NCBI RefSeq assembly: GCF_964291045.1
Contig: NZ_OZ197277.1
Coordinates: forward strand, 1,679,984 to 1,743,983
Length of the DNA: 64,000 nt
Source: PALSA-1444 sp964291045
GTDB lineage: Bacteria > Chlamydiota > Chlamydiia > Chlamydiales > Rhabdochlamydiaceae
Direction: 5' to 3'
Part shown: positions 52,035 through 61,434 of the stretch, one piece after another
Layout of the letters: each line of letters begins with the position of its first letter
How positions within the stretch are numbered: the stretch's first letter is position 1
Notes under the pieces: generated by a model
The model's database searches: none
Told to the model about the DNA's origin: nothing
What the model saw: only the letters and a program-made list of their open reading frames with translations
Translations under genes and position numbers: made by a program

Positions 52035-52412
52035 CTACTTAGAGTCTTTAAGCTTAGAAGATATCACCTCTAGCTCATCATCTACAATGCTTAAGTGATA
52101 AGGATTGCCCCATCCATCTACAATGAAGGTCTTCAAGGTTTGAGAAGAGATGAGATGAGAGTCTAATAAACACTCTTTTACAATATCCCGTGTACTTTCT
52201 CCTTCAAGATCTTGAATGGAGCAAAACCCTTGCATGACCTGAAGCTCTAAAATCGATTTAAGCCGTCTCATGCCCTCTTCTGTTTTAAACTTCTTACCTT
52301 GATCAAGAGCCCCTTTTAAATGGTAACTTAAAACACTTCCAATAAGACCAATCAGTAAAATGACAATCATCATCTCTAATAACGTGAGGGATCTTTTTAC
52401 TTTTTTTTTCAT
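52035..52412 (-). CDS. gspG: Type II secretion major pseudopilin GspG
   Basis: The pseudopilin begins at the ATG 52412, where AAGGGG lies 6 bases upstream; another ATG at 52454 overlaps the end of gspF, but would add 14 polar residues before the leader. The leader reads KKKVKRSLTLLEMMIVILLI, with Glu at +5 and Ser at -1 in place of Gly. The C-terminal part DGWGNPYHLSIVDDELEVIS is the GspG signature (D-G-W-G-N-P-Y) that binds calcium. At 125 residues it is the expected size. It sits between gspF and the GspH-like gene. Confidence 0.88.
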   Translation of the reverse strand: MKKKVKRSLTLLEMMIVILLIGLIGSVLSYHLKGALDQGKKFKTEEGMRRLKSILELQVMQGFCSIQDLEGESTRDIVKECLLDSHLISSQTLKTFIVDGWGNPYHLSIVDDELEVISSKLKDSK

Positions 52413-52450
52413 TTTCTTCCCCTTAAGTTGATGATCATAAAGAGTTGTCT

Positions 52451-53629
52451 TCATGATTGCAATACTGCTCCAATATCTGTTAAAGGAATCAAGATCATGA
52501 GCACGGTAATTCCAATCATGACCCCTAAAAAAAGAAGGAGTAGCGGCTGAATAAGCGCTGTGAGCTGATGCATTTTCTCTTGAAACTCCTCCTCACAAAT
52601 CTTAGCAACATGCACTAGCATAGAAGAGACTCTTCCTGTTCTTTCTCCTACAAGAACCATTTTAGAAACAAGAGGAGGGAGCCATTCTACATGAGAGCTG
52701 AGGAGTTTCCCTTGAATGATATGCTCGGTTGTTTGCGCAAGTTTATGCTCTAAAAAGTGATTGCTCAGTAAGCTTTGAGTAAGATTTAAAGCTTGCACAA
52801 TAGGAACCGATCCTTCTAAGAGAAAATGAACGGTTTGAGAGAATCTTACCGTGATAGAAAGAAGAAATAACTGCCCTATAAAAGGGACTTTAAGGATTTT
52901 TTCATCTAGTTTGATCCGGATGCTTTTTTGTTTTAAAGCAAATAGGACTAAAGCACTCAAAAGGAAAAGAGCTAGCAACATCACAAGAGAGTAGTGAATA
53001 AAGAAGTCACTTAAAGAAAACATGAAGGCTGTTAAAGGGTGAAGCGTTTTTCCCTCCATTAAAGGACGCATCGAAGGGATCATCCACTGCAGTAAACTGA
53101 TGAAGAGGAGCGTGCAAAAAGAGAGAAGAAAAAGAGGGTAGGAAAGAGCTTTGATCATTTGTTTTTTGATTCTTTTTTTCTCTTCAAGAAGGTGGGTAAT
53201 CTGCTGAAACGAGCTATTTAAATTCCCTGACTCTTCCCCGGATTTAAGAATCGCTAAGAGTGTAGGATTAATATTTTCTTGAAAATGCATAAAAGCAGAA
53301 GAGAGCGGCTCTCCTTGCTTAATGGCTTCTTTTAGCATGAGTAAAAGAGGGTGAAATTGCACCGCCTGATACCGCTCTTCAATCACCATGATGGATTCAT
53401 AAAGAGATAAGCCTGCTGCATACAGCTGCCCTAACATTTTCATGATATGTAAAAGATCATCTTGGCTTAAATATAGCTTTTTTTCTAGCTGAGCATACTC
53501 TTTAAGATGCGTGATCACGATCTGCTGCGTGTGTAATTTATCTAACGCTTGCTGTAAAGAGTCTGCCTCAATCACCCCTTTAAAGCTTTTTCCTCCCGTA
53601 TGAAACCCTTTAAATTGAAAAAGAGGCAT
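52451..53629 (-). CDS. gspF: Type II secretion inner-membrane platform protein GspF
   Basis: This 392-residue protein has the two repeated cytoplasmic helical domains and three membrane helices of the GspF/PilC family: FLLSFCTLLFISLLQWMIPS (about 170), YSLVMLLALFLLSALVLFAL (about 212) and LLLLFLGVMIGITVLMILIP (about 363). The repeated pattern GEESGNLNSSFQQ and GERTGRVSSMLVHVA marks the duplicated domains. It interacts with the GspE ATPase, encoded one base upstream, and organises pseudopilus assembly. Confidence 0.93.
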   Translation of the reverse strand: MPLFQFKGFHTGGKSFKGVIEADSLQQALDKLHTQQIVITHLKEYAQLEKKLYLSQDDLLHIMKMLGQLYAAGLSLYESIMVIEERYQAVQFHPLLLMLKEAIKQGEPLSSAFMHFQENINPTLLAILKSGEESGNLNSSFQQITHLLEEKKRIKKQMIKALSYPLFLLSFCTLLFISLLQWMIPSMRPLMEGKTLHPLTAFMFSLSDFFIHYSLVMLLALFLLSALVLFALKQKSIRIKLDEKILKVPFIGQLFLLSITVRFSQTVHFLLEGSVPIVQALNLTQSLLSNHFLEHKLAQTTEHIIQGKLLSSHVEWLPPLVSKMVLVGERTGRVSSMLVHVAKICEEEFQEKMHQLTALIQPLLLLFLGVMIGITVLMILIPLTDIGAVLQS

Positions 53630-53630
53630 A

Positions 53631-55208
53631 TTATAGCCTTGCGTAGGTGCGTGTGACCCGAATCACTTCAGAGGGCGTGGTTTTTCCGGACTGAACGGCT
53701 AAAATACCCGAGGTGAGTAACGGATTCATTCCTTGCTCAAGAGCCACTTTTCTTAAGTGTGAGCTACTCCCTGTCTTTAACACCTCTTCTTTAAGCTGCG
53801 GGGTCATTAAAAGAAGCTCGTAAAGAGCCATCCTTCCTTTATACCCCACTCCAAAGCAGTTTGCGCACCCTTTGCCGCGGTAAAATGTCCCTTCCCAACT
53901 CTCAAGCCCAAGATAATCTAACTCCTCTTTTAAGGGGGTATAAGGATGAATACAAAGGGGGCAGTTAGACCGAATGAGTCTTTGCGCTAACACTCCAACA
54001 ACTGTAGAAGCTAGAAGATACGGCTCAATCCCCATGTCAATGAGTCTTGTGATTGCAGAAGGGGCGTCATTGGTGTGAAGCGTGGTGAAGACAAGATGCC
54101 CTGTTAAAGAAGCTTGAATCCCAATTTCAGCTGTCTCTTGATCTCTAATTTCTCCTACCATGATGACATCTGGATCTTGCCGTAAAATGTGTCTTAGCCC
54201 TGTTGCAAAGGTGAGGGGGATTTTGGGATTAATATTCATCTGCGCAATGTGGCCAAGTTTATATTCCACAGGATCTTCAATGGTCATGATATTCATTTCT
54301 GAAGAGCTTAAGTCGCTAACTGCGCTATAAAGCGTTGTGGTTTTTCCGCTCCCTGTTGGGCCAGTCACTAATATCATCCCTTCACTTAAATGAATAAGCT
54401 CTTTAAAAGAGGTGTAAATAGAAGGGGGCATGCCGAGGTTTTTCAGTCCAAGGGGCATATTGCTTTTATCTAAAATCCGTAAAACAACTCTTTCTCCATC
54501 ACTCACTGGTACTGTGCTCACCCTAAAATCGATCTCTCTTTCTGCAATATGCAGCTTAATTCTTCCATCTTGAGGCAGTCTCTTTTCTGCAATATCTAAG
54601 TTAGCTAGCACTTTAATCCGGGAAATGAGAGGAAGCTCTAGCTCAGCGGGTGGTTTATGTCTTTTTTGCAGCACCCCGTCAATGCGGTATCTCACCAATA
54701 ACCCTTGAGAAGACGGCTCAAAATGGATGTCGGAGGCTTTTTGATAAATCGCCTCTGATAAAATGAGATTTAATAAACGGATCACAGGAGCATCTACCAC
54801 CTCTTCTAAAAGATCATACCCTTCTTTAGGAGAAGAAGAGGGTGAAGAATCTTTTGTCATCTCTTCAATGAAAAGAGACGTCTCTTCTTTTTTTTGAGAA
54901 AAAACAGATTCTATCGCTGCGTCAAGCGCCTCTTCTGTAGAGATCACCTCGGTGATGATTTGCCCTCTTAAAAGCGCGATCTCTTCTACAGCCTCTAAGT
55001 TAAAAGGGTCATCAAGTCCTACCCACAACGTCCCCTCCTTCTCCATGAGCGGTAAAATCCGTTTACTTTTTGCAAACGCATAAGGGATAATAGCTTTTTT
55101 TTGAGTAATCAAAGGGTAGTGCATGAAAGATGCAGTAAATGTGAGCTGAAGCTCTTTGCAAAGCTGTTGTAAAGAAGAGCTATCATTTTCTTGAAGAGGA
55201 TCATGCAT
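53631..55208 (-). CDS. gspE: Type II secretion ATPase GspE
   Basis: This 525-residue traffic ATPase powers pseudopilus assembly. After an N-terminal domain (about 1-130) come the Asp box (MTIEDPVEYKL, about 310), Walker A GPTGSGKTTTLYSAV (283-297), and Walker B DPDVIMVGEIRDQETAEIGI (about 345-364). A zinc-type tetracysteine module CPLC-x(n)-CANC lies at about 415-455. All key residues are present. It is flanked by gspF and gspD with spacings of 1 and 4 bases. Confidence 0.95.
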   Translation of the reverse strand: MHDPLQENDSSSLQQLCKELQLTFTASFMHYPLITQKKAIIPYAFAKSKRILPLMEKEGTLWVGLDDPFNLEAVEEIALLRGQIITEVISTEEALDAAIESVFSQKKEETSLFIEEMTKDSSPSSSPKEGYDLLEEVVDAPVIRLLNLILSEAIYQKASDIHFEPSSQGLLVRYRIDGVLQKRHKPPAELELPLISRIKVLANLDIAEKRLPQDGRIKLHIAEREIDFRVSTVPVSDGERVVLRILDKSNMPLGLKNLGMPPSIYTSFKELIHLSEGMILVTGPTGSGKTTTLYSAVSDLSSSEMNIMTIEDPVEYKLGHIAQMNINPKIPLTFATGLRHILRQDPDVIMVGEIRDQETAEIGIQASLTGHLVFTTLHTNDAPSAITRLIDMGIEPYLLASTVVGVLAQRLIRSNCPLCIHPYTPLKEELDYLGLESWEGTFYRGKGCANCFGVGYKGRMALYELLLMTPQLKEEVLKTGSSSHLRKVALEQGMNPLLTSGILAVQSGKTTPSEVIRVTRTYARL

Positions 55209-55212
55209 ATTT

Positions 55213-57516
55213 TTACCTATCGTTACTCATCAAGCTTTTTAAGCTGTGCTTAAAAAAGGCTCTTTTTTGCACATCAAATGCCTGATCCACCTGCTCTAAA
55301 AATTCAGGAAGGTCTCCTGGCCGTCTTGTTAACTCCTCTTGTACACCTAAAGCATTTTCTTCTTGAGGGGTTTGCAAAATCTTAGGGGTGATGAAAAAAA
55401 ACATCTCCGTGTCATTTTCAAGAAGCTGGGTTGTTCCAAATAGTTTTCCAAGAAGCGGAATATCTCCAAAAAAAGGAACTTTTTCTTCATGATCCATTTT
55501 GGATTTTCTTTTTAATCCTCCAATGATCACCGTCTCCCCGTCTAAAATTCTCACCTCATTTTCAATATGGCGGCGATCGACAAGAGGCCTATCATCAGGG
55601 TGAGGCTTAGTGGTATCAAAGGTGATATCTGTCTTTAACGTGACAGAAGGAGGAAGTCCTTTTTCATCAGGAGTGTGAACCGTGGGAGTGAATTTAATGA
55701 TAATGCCGTAATTGGCTCTAGAAAATGACTTTTCAAAAGAAATCCCTTGATTGGTATCAAGGGGAGCTACTCCATTATTAATAGAAATCTCTTCTACAAT
55801 CGAGATGGTAGCTGGCGTTTGATTCACCGTGATCACAGAAGGAGAGGCGTTTAGATGAATGTCATCTTGGGTGAGTAAAAAGTTATAAGCGACATCAAAC
55901 TGAGGGGTGTGTCTATGCTCTTTTCCATGGAAGAAAAACTGTAAAATTCCAGCTGCTTGCCCTTTAGGAGAATAAGGGCTCACAGACGGAATATAGCTCA
56001 CTCCATTACGCTCTTTACCCAGTTTTAAAAGGTTAAGTCCGTAGTTATTTTGAGCATGGAGCCGTCTTTCAAACATGAGCACTTCGATTTGGACCATTTT
56101 CTTAGGGATATCTAGTTTTTTGAGCACCTCTTTCAGCTTATCTAAGATATCTTTTCTTACGGTCATTAAAACAGATCCCGTCTTCGGATCGGGTGTAAAG
56201 TGAGGTGTCCCCATTTTTTCAAATTCGATTTTCTTTTGATGAGGGGGTTGAAGAGGCGTTGGAGCAACGACTAGGGAAGGGGCATTTCCTTCTTTTGGAT
56301 GAGGAGAGCTACTTGCTGAAAAAGAGAGCTCCATCTCCTCAGAAGAGGCATCTTTTGCTCCTAAAGTCAGAGATAGATACACTTTTTCTAACATGTGAGC
56401 TAGATCGTGAGGATCACTATGGCGGCAAGGGTAGAGAAACACAACCATTTCTGCAGGGTCACTCAGCTGATGCTCTGTCATATGGATGATTTTTTCTGCT
56501 TTATCCACATGCTCTTTAGATCCAATACAAACCAAATGGCTTCCTCCTTCTAAAGGGAAAAAGCTTAAAGGCTCTTGATCACCCCTCTCGAGTGTCAGCT
56601 TACTTGAGCGCGCTCCTTCATAGAAAAAACTCCGTAAAATTTTTTCCATCTCTTTCACAGGAAGCTTATTAGCCGGGATCATCCTCGTCACTTTTCCCAG
56701 CTGAGAGCCCCAAGCTTTATCGTAAAGACTGAGTAACCGGAGCACCTCTTCTTTTGCCGCAATGAGAGCAATTTTATTTCCGATAGGGTGAATAAAAGTT
56801 TGTCTTCCATCACAAAATTTCTCAAAAAATTGCATCACGGATCTTAGCTGCTCTAACGGAGGCGTGACTAAATAACACAGCCTGCTGCCATCAGGAGAGG
56901 CGTGTACATGCGCTAAAGAGTCTCCAACTGTGTGAATGGATCCGATATCTTGCTTAAGAAGATAGAGCTGCTTAGCAAAGGGATTAAGCGTTTTAAGCCC
57001 AAGGCCGTGATGCCTTAAGAGAATTTCTAAAAACTCTGGCCAGCTCTTTCTTGGTAGAGAAATATTAGAGTGAAGATGCAGTTTCATGCCTGAGAGTTCA
57101 TGAGGCACGGCATAAAGATAATCCGGTGAGCCGTACTCTCTTAAAAGCTCAGAGATAAAGATCTCTTCTTGATCCCATAGAGCATCCGGATCGCTATTTT
57201 GCAGCCCCTCTTCTCTTGCGCTCTCATGCCACTCTGTTTCAAGTTTTAGTTTTGCTTTTTTTAAGAGGTGGACTTCCCTTAAAACCTTTTGAAATTCTTC
57301 TTGAGGAGCGTTGTTTTCTAAAAGGCTCTCTGCCTGTTCATGAAGCGCTTTTAACGCTATTTTTACACTACTTAGCTCTTCACTGAGAAAAATGCGTTCA
57401 TGACGGCGCCCTTTTTCTTGATGCAATAAGGAGGCTCTTTTCTCTACAATTAGATCGCTTCCTAGCAGCTGAGAAATCACTCCTACCATGCATGCTGTGT
57501 AGTATCTTATTGTCAT
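55213..57516 (-). CDS. gspD: Type II secretion outer-membrane secretin GspD
   Basis: This 767-residue protein has a hydrophobic N-terminal stretch, consistent with a signal peptide, then N-domain repeats (about 170-340), a Ser/Pro-rich linker (about 385-425), and a C-terminal secretin domain (about 500-720). The domain carries the diagnostic VEVLMFERR region, GETVIIGGLKRK and VPFFGDIPLLGKLFGTTQ (about 680-705), and ends with a charged tail. It forms the outer-membrane channel. It starts inside the end of the upstream gene (4-base overlap). A GspS-type pilotin is not seen. Confidence 0.93.
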   Translation of the reverse strand: MTIRYYTACMVGVISQLLGSDLIVEKRASLLHQEKGRRHERIFLSEELSSVKIALKALHEQAESLLENNAPQEEFQKVLREVHLLKKAKLKLETEWHESAREEGLQNSDPDALWDQEEIFISELLREYGSPDYLYAVPHELSGMKLHLHSNISLPRKSWPEFLEILLRHHGLGLKTLNPFAKQLYLLKQDIGSIHTVGDSLAHVHASPDGSRLCYLVTPPLEQLRSVMQFFEKFCDGRQTFIHPIGNKIALIAAKEEVLRLLSLYDKAWGSQLGKVTRMIPANKLPVKEMEKILRSFFYEGARSSKLTLERGDQEPLSFFPLEGGSHLVCIGSKEHVDKAEKIIHMTEHQLSDPAEMVVFLYPCRHSDPHDLAHMLEKVYLSLTLGAKDASSEEMELSFSASSSPHPKEGNAPSLVVAPTPLQPPHQKKIEFEKMGTPHFTPDPKTGSVLMTVRKDILDKLKEVLKKLDIPKKMVQIEVLMFERRLHAQNNYGLNLLKLGKERNGVSYIPSVSPYSPKGQAAGILQFFFHGKEHRHTPQFDVAYNFLLTQDDIHLNASPSVITVNQTPATISIVEEISINNGVAPLDTNQGISFEKSFSRANYGIIIKFTPTVHTPDEKGLPPSVTLKTDITFDTTKPHPDDRPLVDRRHIENEVRILDGETVIIGGLKRKSKMDHEEKVPFFGDIPLLGKLFGTTQLLENDTEMFFFITPKILQTPQEENALGVQEELTRRPGDLPEFLEQVDQAFDVQKRAFFKHSLKSLMSNDR

Positions 57517-58736
57517 ACTTTTTTGATTCCTTCTTGTTTTGAAGAAGGTAAACCCTTTTTCAAAGATGTTTGATTGTCTGTTTTTAGAGTAAGAGTTTGT
57601 CTCTCATAATGGGTTCTCATCTTGTTAAACACAAGGGCCCCAATTTTTGCTTGGTGATGGGCACTCTCTAGCTGCTGAATGATCACAAGCTCTCCTCTGA
57701 GTTGATGGGTTAGAGTAGACTCTAAATCAGAAGAAGTAGAGATTTTTTTCCATAGCTCTCCCTGCTTTAGCCACCAATCCCCCTCTTCTAAAATGACGCG
57801 CCTCTTTCCTAAAAGAGCGGTCATTTGAGAGGGGGATTTATACCTTAATGAGGTGATTTTTTCTTGAAAATGACAAAGTAGAGGATCTAGAGCCTCAACA
57901 GAAAGAGGAATCATGATAGAGGTGTGTCCTGAGGCGCTCCATAACTGAAAAGTAAAGTTTCCTTGAGGATTTAAAAGACACCCAGCCATGATAGGGTGAT
58001 CTAAATCTCCTTTTTCTAATGACCAACTCTTTTCATTCCAAAAAAGACACTCACCTGCAGCTAAAAAGAAGATTTTATCTTCTATTTCCACTTTCATCTT
58101 ACCCCGCAAACCTGTGGCATTAGAAAGATCAAATTCTTCTAAAAGAGCATCTTGAGGATACGCCTTCCCCTCTTTTAAATGGGTAAAAGCGTCTGTATGT
58201 TCTATATCTTCAGTTAAGAGCTGAGAAGGGGTTAAAAAAAAGGGATACCGCTCACTAGAGGTTAATGAAAGCCTCTCCTCAATCTCTACGAAGAGCTGAT
58301 CTTTAGAGACCGATTGAAGCGTCATCTTCACCTGCGTTACAAAAGGGGAGATGCTCCAATGCCCCTCTTCATAACTTAAGAAAAAAACAGATCCCGGTAC
58401 GCCTTGGATGAGCTTTCCTTCTTTTTCACTTAAAAAAGTCATTTGTAGTGCCTTTCCTGGCCTTGTATCAATTCCAATTAACACGATGTCCTCTAAAATC
58501 TGCGTAAGATGAGGGGGAAGCTTAAATGCCTTAAGAGAAAGAGGCCCTTTTTTGAGAGAAGCAACCGTTAAGTGAACAGGAGGTAAGAGCTTTTGATAGA
58601 TTGTTTTCCGAGAAAAAAATCCCCCATCACTCAAAAAACTGATCAAAATCAAGCTTAAGCCCCCTATCCAGACTGAAATGATCAGATAGACCGTAAATTT
58701 TTCACGCTTAAAAAAGGGGTGACTTAAGAGTTTCAT
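57513..58736 (-). CDS. Unknown inner-membrane anchored protein heading the gsp operon (CT573 position)
   Basis: This 407-residue protein has a short cytoplasmic start, one membrane helix (about 15-36, VYLIISVWIGGLSLILISFL) and a soluble domain of about 370 residues. It contains several FtsQ/POTRA-like or beta-strand rich segments, but no motif I can name. It begins the operon and overlaps gspD by 4 bases, the place occupied by the unknown protein CT573 in C. trachomatis. By topology it could take the part of GspC, linking the inner-membrane platform to the secretin; that is inference. Confidence 0.5.
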   Translation of the reverse strand: MKLLSHPFFKREKFTVYLIISVWIGGLSLILISFLSDGGFFSRKTIYQKLLPPVHLTVASLKKGPLSLKAFKLPPHLTQILEDIVLIGIDTRPGKALQMTFLSEKEGKLIQGVPGSVFFLSYEEGHWSISPFVTQVKMTLQSVSKDQLFVEIEERLSLTSSERYPFFLTPSQLLTEDIEHTDAFTHLKEGKAYPQDALLEEFDLSNATGLRGKMKVEIEDKIFFLAAGECLFWNEKSWSLEKGDLDHPIMAGCLLNPQGNFTFQLWSASGHTSIMIPLSVEALDPLLCHFQEKITSLRYKSPSQMTALLGKRRVILEEGDWWLKQGELWKKISTSSDLESTLTHQLRGELVIIQQLESAHHQAKIGALVFNKMRTHYERQTLTLKTDNQTSLKKGLPSSKQEGIKKV

Positions 58737-58844
58737 ATAGGAAGAAGTGTAGGGTATCTCCTCAATATTTTAAAGAGACGATCCCTCTTTTTAAAATACC
58801 TGATTGAAAAAAAGAGGAGCTCAATGTAAAGTGCAATTTTAAGA

Positions 58845-58880
58845 GATAAGTGAGATGAGGAACCTCTCATCTCATTTATC
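58845..58880. repeat. Inverted repeat between divergent genes
   Basis: GATAAGTGAGATGAG (58845-58859) and CTCATCTCATTTATC (58866-58880) are inverted copies with one G:T mismatch across a 6-base gap. It lies between the start of the gsp operon (58736, minus) and the gene at 58940 (plus). No T run follows, so it does not look like a terminator; it could be an operator or a cruciform. Confidence 0.6.
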
Positions 58881-58939
58881 CTCCGGTCTATCGTTTAAAG
58901 CAAAATACCTTAGTCAAGACACTTAAGCAGGAGATGATG

Positions 58940-59329
58940 ATGAGTAATGATTCAAACAATGAAGGCGTTTCTATGAAAGAGGTGGAACAGTTTGTAAAAA
59001 CCTATTGGATTCAGCTGTTTTTTTGTATTCTCTTTCTCTTCACATTTCTCTTTTCCGTTGCAGGTGCTTTTAGACCAGCGCTTGGCCTTTTTCTCCTAGC
59101 TGGCGGAGGTATTAGCTCTCTTTTACTCCCGGAGTCTTTAGGAAAAGCGGTTTATCACTCTTTAAATTTCATTGGGAAGCAGGAAAAAGCAATTCAAATT
59201 ATCTTCGCAGGTGTCACCCTCATTATCACCTGTGTTCTCCCTTTTGTGATCTTGATGCTCATGGGCATATTTAATGGCCTTTTCATCCATCAACTGATGA
59301 AAGAAATCCCGTTTAAACCGTTTGATTAA
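58940..59329 (+). CDS. Small membrane protein with three helices, unknown
   Basis: Three overlapping ATGs occur at 58934, 58937 and 58940; AGGAG at 58929-58933 is best spaced for 58940, giving 129 residues. The protein has hydrophobic helices at about 28-46, 50-68 and 83-108 and a short polar C-terminus (MKEIPFKPFD). I cannot name a family. It is a short single-gene unit, converging on the next gene with only 3 bases between stop codons. The size and three-helix layout could fit an inclusion-membrane-type protein, but no bilobed hydrophobic motif is obvious. Confidence 0.55.
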   Translation: MSNDSNNEGVSMKEVEQFVKTYWIQLFFCILFLFTFLFSVAGAFRPALGLFLLAGGGISSLLLPESLGKAVYHSLNFIGKQEKAIQIIFAGVTLIITCVLPFVILMLMGIFNGLFIHQLMKEIPFKPFD

Positions 59330-59332
59330 AAT

Positions 59333-60121
59333 CTACTCTGATAAAGAGGCTTCTCTATACAAGATGTAATCTTTTAAAGAGAGGTCCTCTTTTTCGAAAT
59401 TCTTCATCAGTAATTTGTAGGCGCCCTTATGAATCTGTCTTTGAGAATGATCTTGAGGAAGCCACTGCATGTATTTTTTAAAATCTTGCCAAGCACTCTT
59501 TTCTAAAGAGGGATTTCCTAACTCTTTTTGCAAAAAGCAAATTCTTAAGAGGTTATAGGCATAAAGTAAATCGGCATATTCCCGATCTTCTTGATTCCAT
59601 AGGGTGGTATCTTGATCCAGTGTCTCTTTGAGTAAAATGGTGTGACTTAGAGCTTCTTTAAACTGTTTTTGTCCGATGAGAAGTGAGCTAGAAGAAAATG
59701 CAGCGTGGTAAGAGGGAAAAAGTGCAATGCGCTTTTTGATAAGATCTACGAAATAAGAAGCTTCTTCTCTTTCAACACTTCCCATAAGCCGTTGCACGGT
59801 ACGCCCTTCATATTTTGCCTTAAGCGAGGGCCTTTTTTGCAGAAGTTTTTGAAATTTTTTGAGGTGCTCATCTCGTTTCCCCTCCCATGCATTAAACATC
59901 ATTTCAATATCTTTATAAGAAGAGGCCCTCTCTTGTTTGAAATGAGAGAGGTTAGCTCCTATGCCAAAAAGTAAAAGAGCGCACCCTAACATTTTGGGAA
60001 CATGAAGAAGAAAACCGTCATAAGCTGCTTTATGAATAAATCCAAACTTTCCAAAAGGAACTCTTTCCATACACTCATCTCTAAAGGGGGTTATACGGTT
60101 TTTAGATCTACAAAACTGCAT
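59333..60121 (-). CDS. Unknown protein with one membrane helix and helical repeats
   Basis: The ATG at 60121 gives 262 residues (a TTG three codons earlier and an ATG at 60070 are alternatives). A hydrophobic helix lies at about 40-58 (VPKMLGCALLLFGIGANLSH), followed by a helical soluble part with TPR-like character (about 120-215, for example SLLIGQKQFKEALSHTILLK and LYAYNLLRICFLQKELGNPS). No motif can be named. It converges on the previous gene. Its polar residues and regular helices suggest a scaffold-like protein in the inner membrane. Confidence 0.5.
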   Translation of the reverse strand: MQFCRSKNRITPFRDECMERVPFGKFGFIHKAAYDGFLLHVPKMLGCALLLFGIGANLSHFKQERASSYKDIEMMFNAWEGKRDEHLKKFQKLLQKRPSLKAKYEGRTVQRLMGSVEREEASYFVDLIKKRIALFPSYHAAFSSSSLLIGQKQFKEALSHTILLKETLDQDTTLWNQEDREYADLLYAYNLLRICFLQKELGNPSLEKSAWQDFKKYMQWLPQDHSQRQIHKGAYKLLMKNFEKEDLSLKDYILYREASLSE

Positions 60122-60207
60122 TTTATGCAACTTCGGGATAAAAATCTTCTTCTATTCATTTTTTTGAAGTTGGAAAACCTCTTCCTTGCTTGCTGATCTC
60201 TCTTGCT

Positions 60208-61434
60208 TTAAACTTCCTTTAGCGAAGACTCTTCTGATTTTTTCTGATGGGTGAGGATAAAAACAATGCCGCTTACAAAGACAAAAAGAGCTGGGAAGAT
60301 CACAGTGGTAACTGGTGTCCACATAAGACATAGTCCTGATAAAAGAGGCCCTACCATTTTAGCTAAAGATTGCACTGATTGATGCAGTCCCATCACTTTA
60401 CCTAGTTCCTGATCTCCAGACTCTTTAGATATGCGGTATGAGAGAGAAGGCATTAAAAGAGCGTATCCAATCGTAATGAAAGGTAAAATATAACACACCT
60501 CATTGTACCCTTGGATAGACGCTAAAGAAAGAAGCGCTCCTGATAAGATAAAGATCATCAAAAGAAAAAACTTACCTTGTTCATAATAGATGTGACCTGT
60601 TCCCATAAAGCCAATTTGAGAGAGAGTAAACCAGAGGCCGTATTGCGAGTAGATATTAAAGATCTCTCTTTCAGAGCAGCTACACACCTGAATAAGAAAC
60701 ACTTGAAATGTTTTAATAAAAAGAAACCATCCTAAAAAGAGAAAAAGTTCTGCTCCAAATAAAACCTTTAATTTTTTAGAGCAGCTGAAAAAATACCGAA
60801 AATGAAAAGGGTGCACTTGAGGCTGAGGCGCTGCGGTATCCTCTTGTGACCAACAGGTATAAATGAAAATACTATTTAAAAAAGAGCACGCCATACACAC
60901 GAAAAAAAGCGCTTTTGCAGCAGGAAGGAGGCTTCCTAAGTGGTGCATAAAGAGCGAAGAGAGCTGCGGCCCTAAAATATAGCCCAGGCCAATCATCAAA
61001 TGCGAGAGCGCAAACAGCTTAGCTCTTGCTGATCTGATAGAGCTACTTGCAATGATGGCATTGGTAATAGAGAGGTTGACACCGGTTAAACCTGATATAA
61101 AATTCCCTAAGAAAAAAGGAATGACGGTTTGAGTGATTACCCCTAAGGCACATAAGCTATATCCAATGATATTTCCTAAATAACAAATGATTAAAGCGCC
61201 TTTTTTCCCCATTTGATCTGCTAGGTGCCCAATCAAAGGAGCTCCAAAAAGCTGCGCTAATGGGTAGATGCTAGAGAGAATGCCAAGAAGGGTATACCGC
61301 ACTGTTAAAGAGGTGTCTTCACTAAAAAAACCGTAGTGTGTCTTTAAGAAAAAATGGGGAAAAAACGCAATGATGGCAGAATAGGTGAGAAAATCGAGGA
61401 AAAGAACAGGAAAAATAGAGAATATTTTTTTCAT
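60208..61434 (-). CDS. Major facilitator superfamily transporter (TetA-like)
   Basis: This 408-residue protein has 12 hydrophobic helices and the MFS motif A between helices 2 and 3, APLIGHLADQMGKKGALIIC (about 65-84, the G-x-L-A-D-x-x-G-K-K form). Organisation resembles the drug:H+ antiporter-1 branch (TetA-like): the order of helices and a long central loop at about 200-215 with charged residues. Substrate is unknown; such carriers are common in environmental chlamydiae as exporters of toxic compounds or carriers of metabolites. It is monocistronic. Confidence 0.8.
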   Translation of the reverse strand: MKKIFSIFPVLFLDFLTYSAIIAFFPHFFLKTHYGFFSEDTSLTVRYTLLGILSSIYPLAQLFGAPLIGHLADQMGKKGALIICYLGNIIGYSLCALGVITQTVIPFFLGNFISGLTGVNLSITNAIIASSSIRSARAKLFALSHLMIGLGYILGPQLSSLFMHHLGSLLPAAKALFFVCMACSFLNSIFIYTCWSQEDTAAPQPQVHPFHFRYFFSCSKKLKVLFGAELFLFLGWFLFIKTFQVFLIQVCSCSEREIFNIYSQYGLWFTLSQIGFMGTGHIYYEQGKFFLLMIFILSGALLSLASIQGYNEVCYILPFITIGYALLMPSLSYRISKESGDQELGKVMGLHQSVQSLAKMVGPLLSGLCLMWTPVTTVIFPALFVFVSGIVFILTHQKKSEESSLKEV

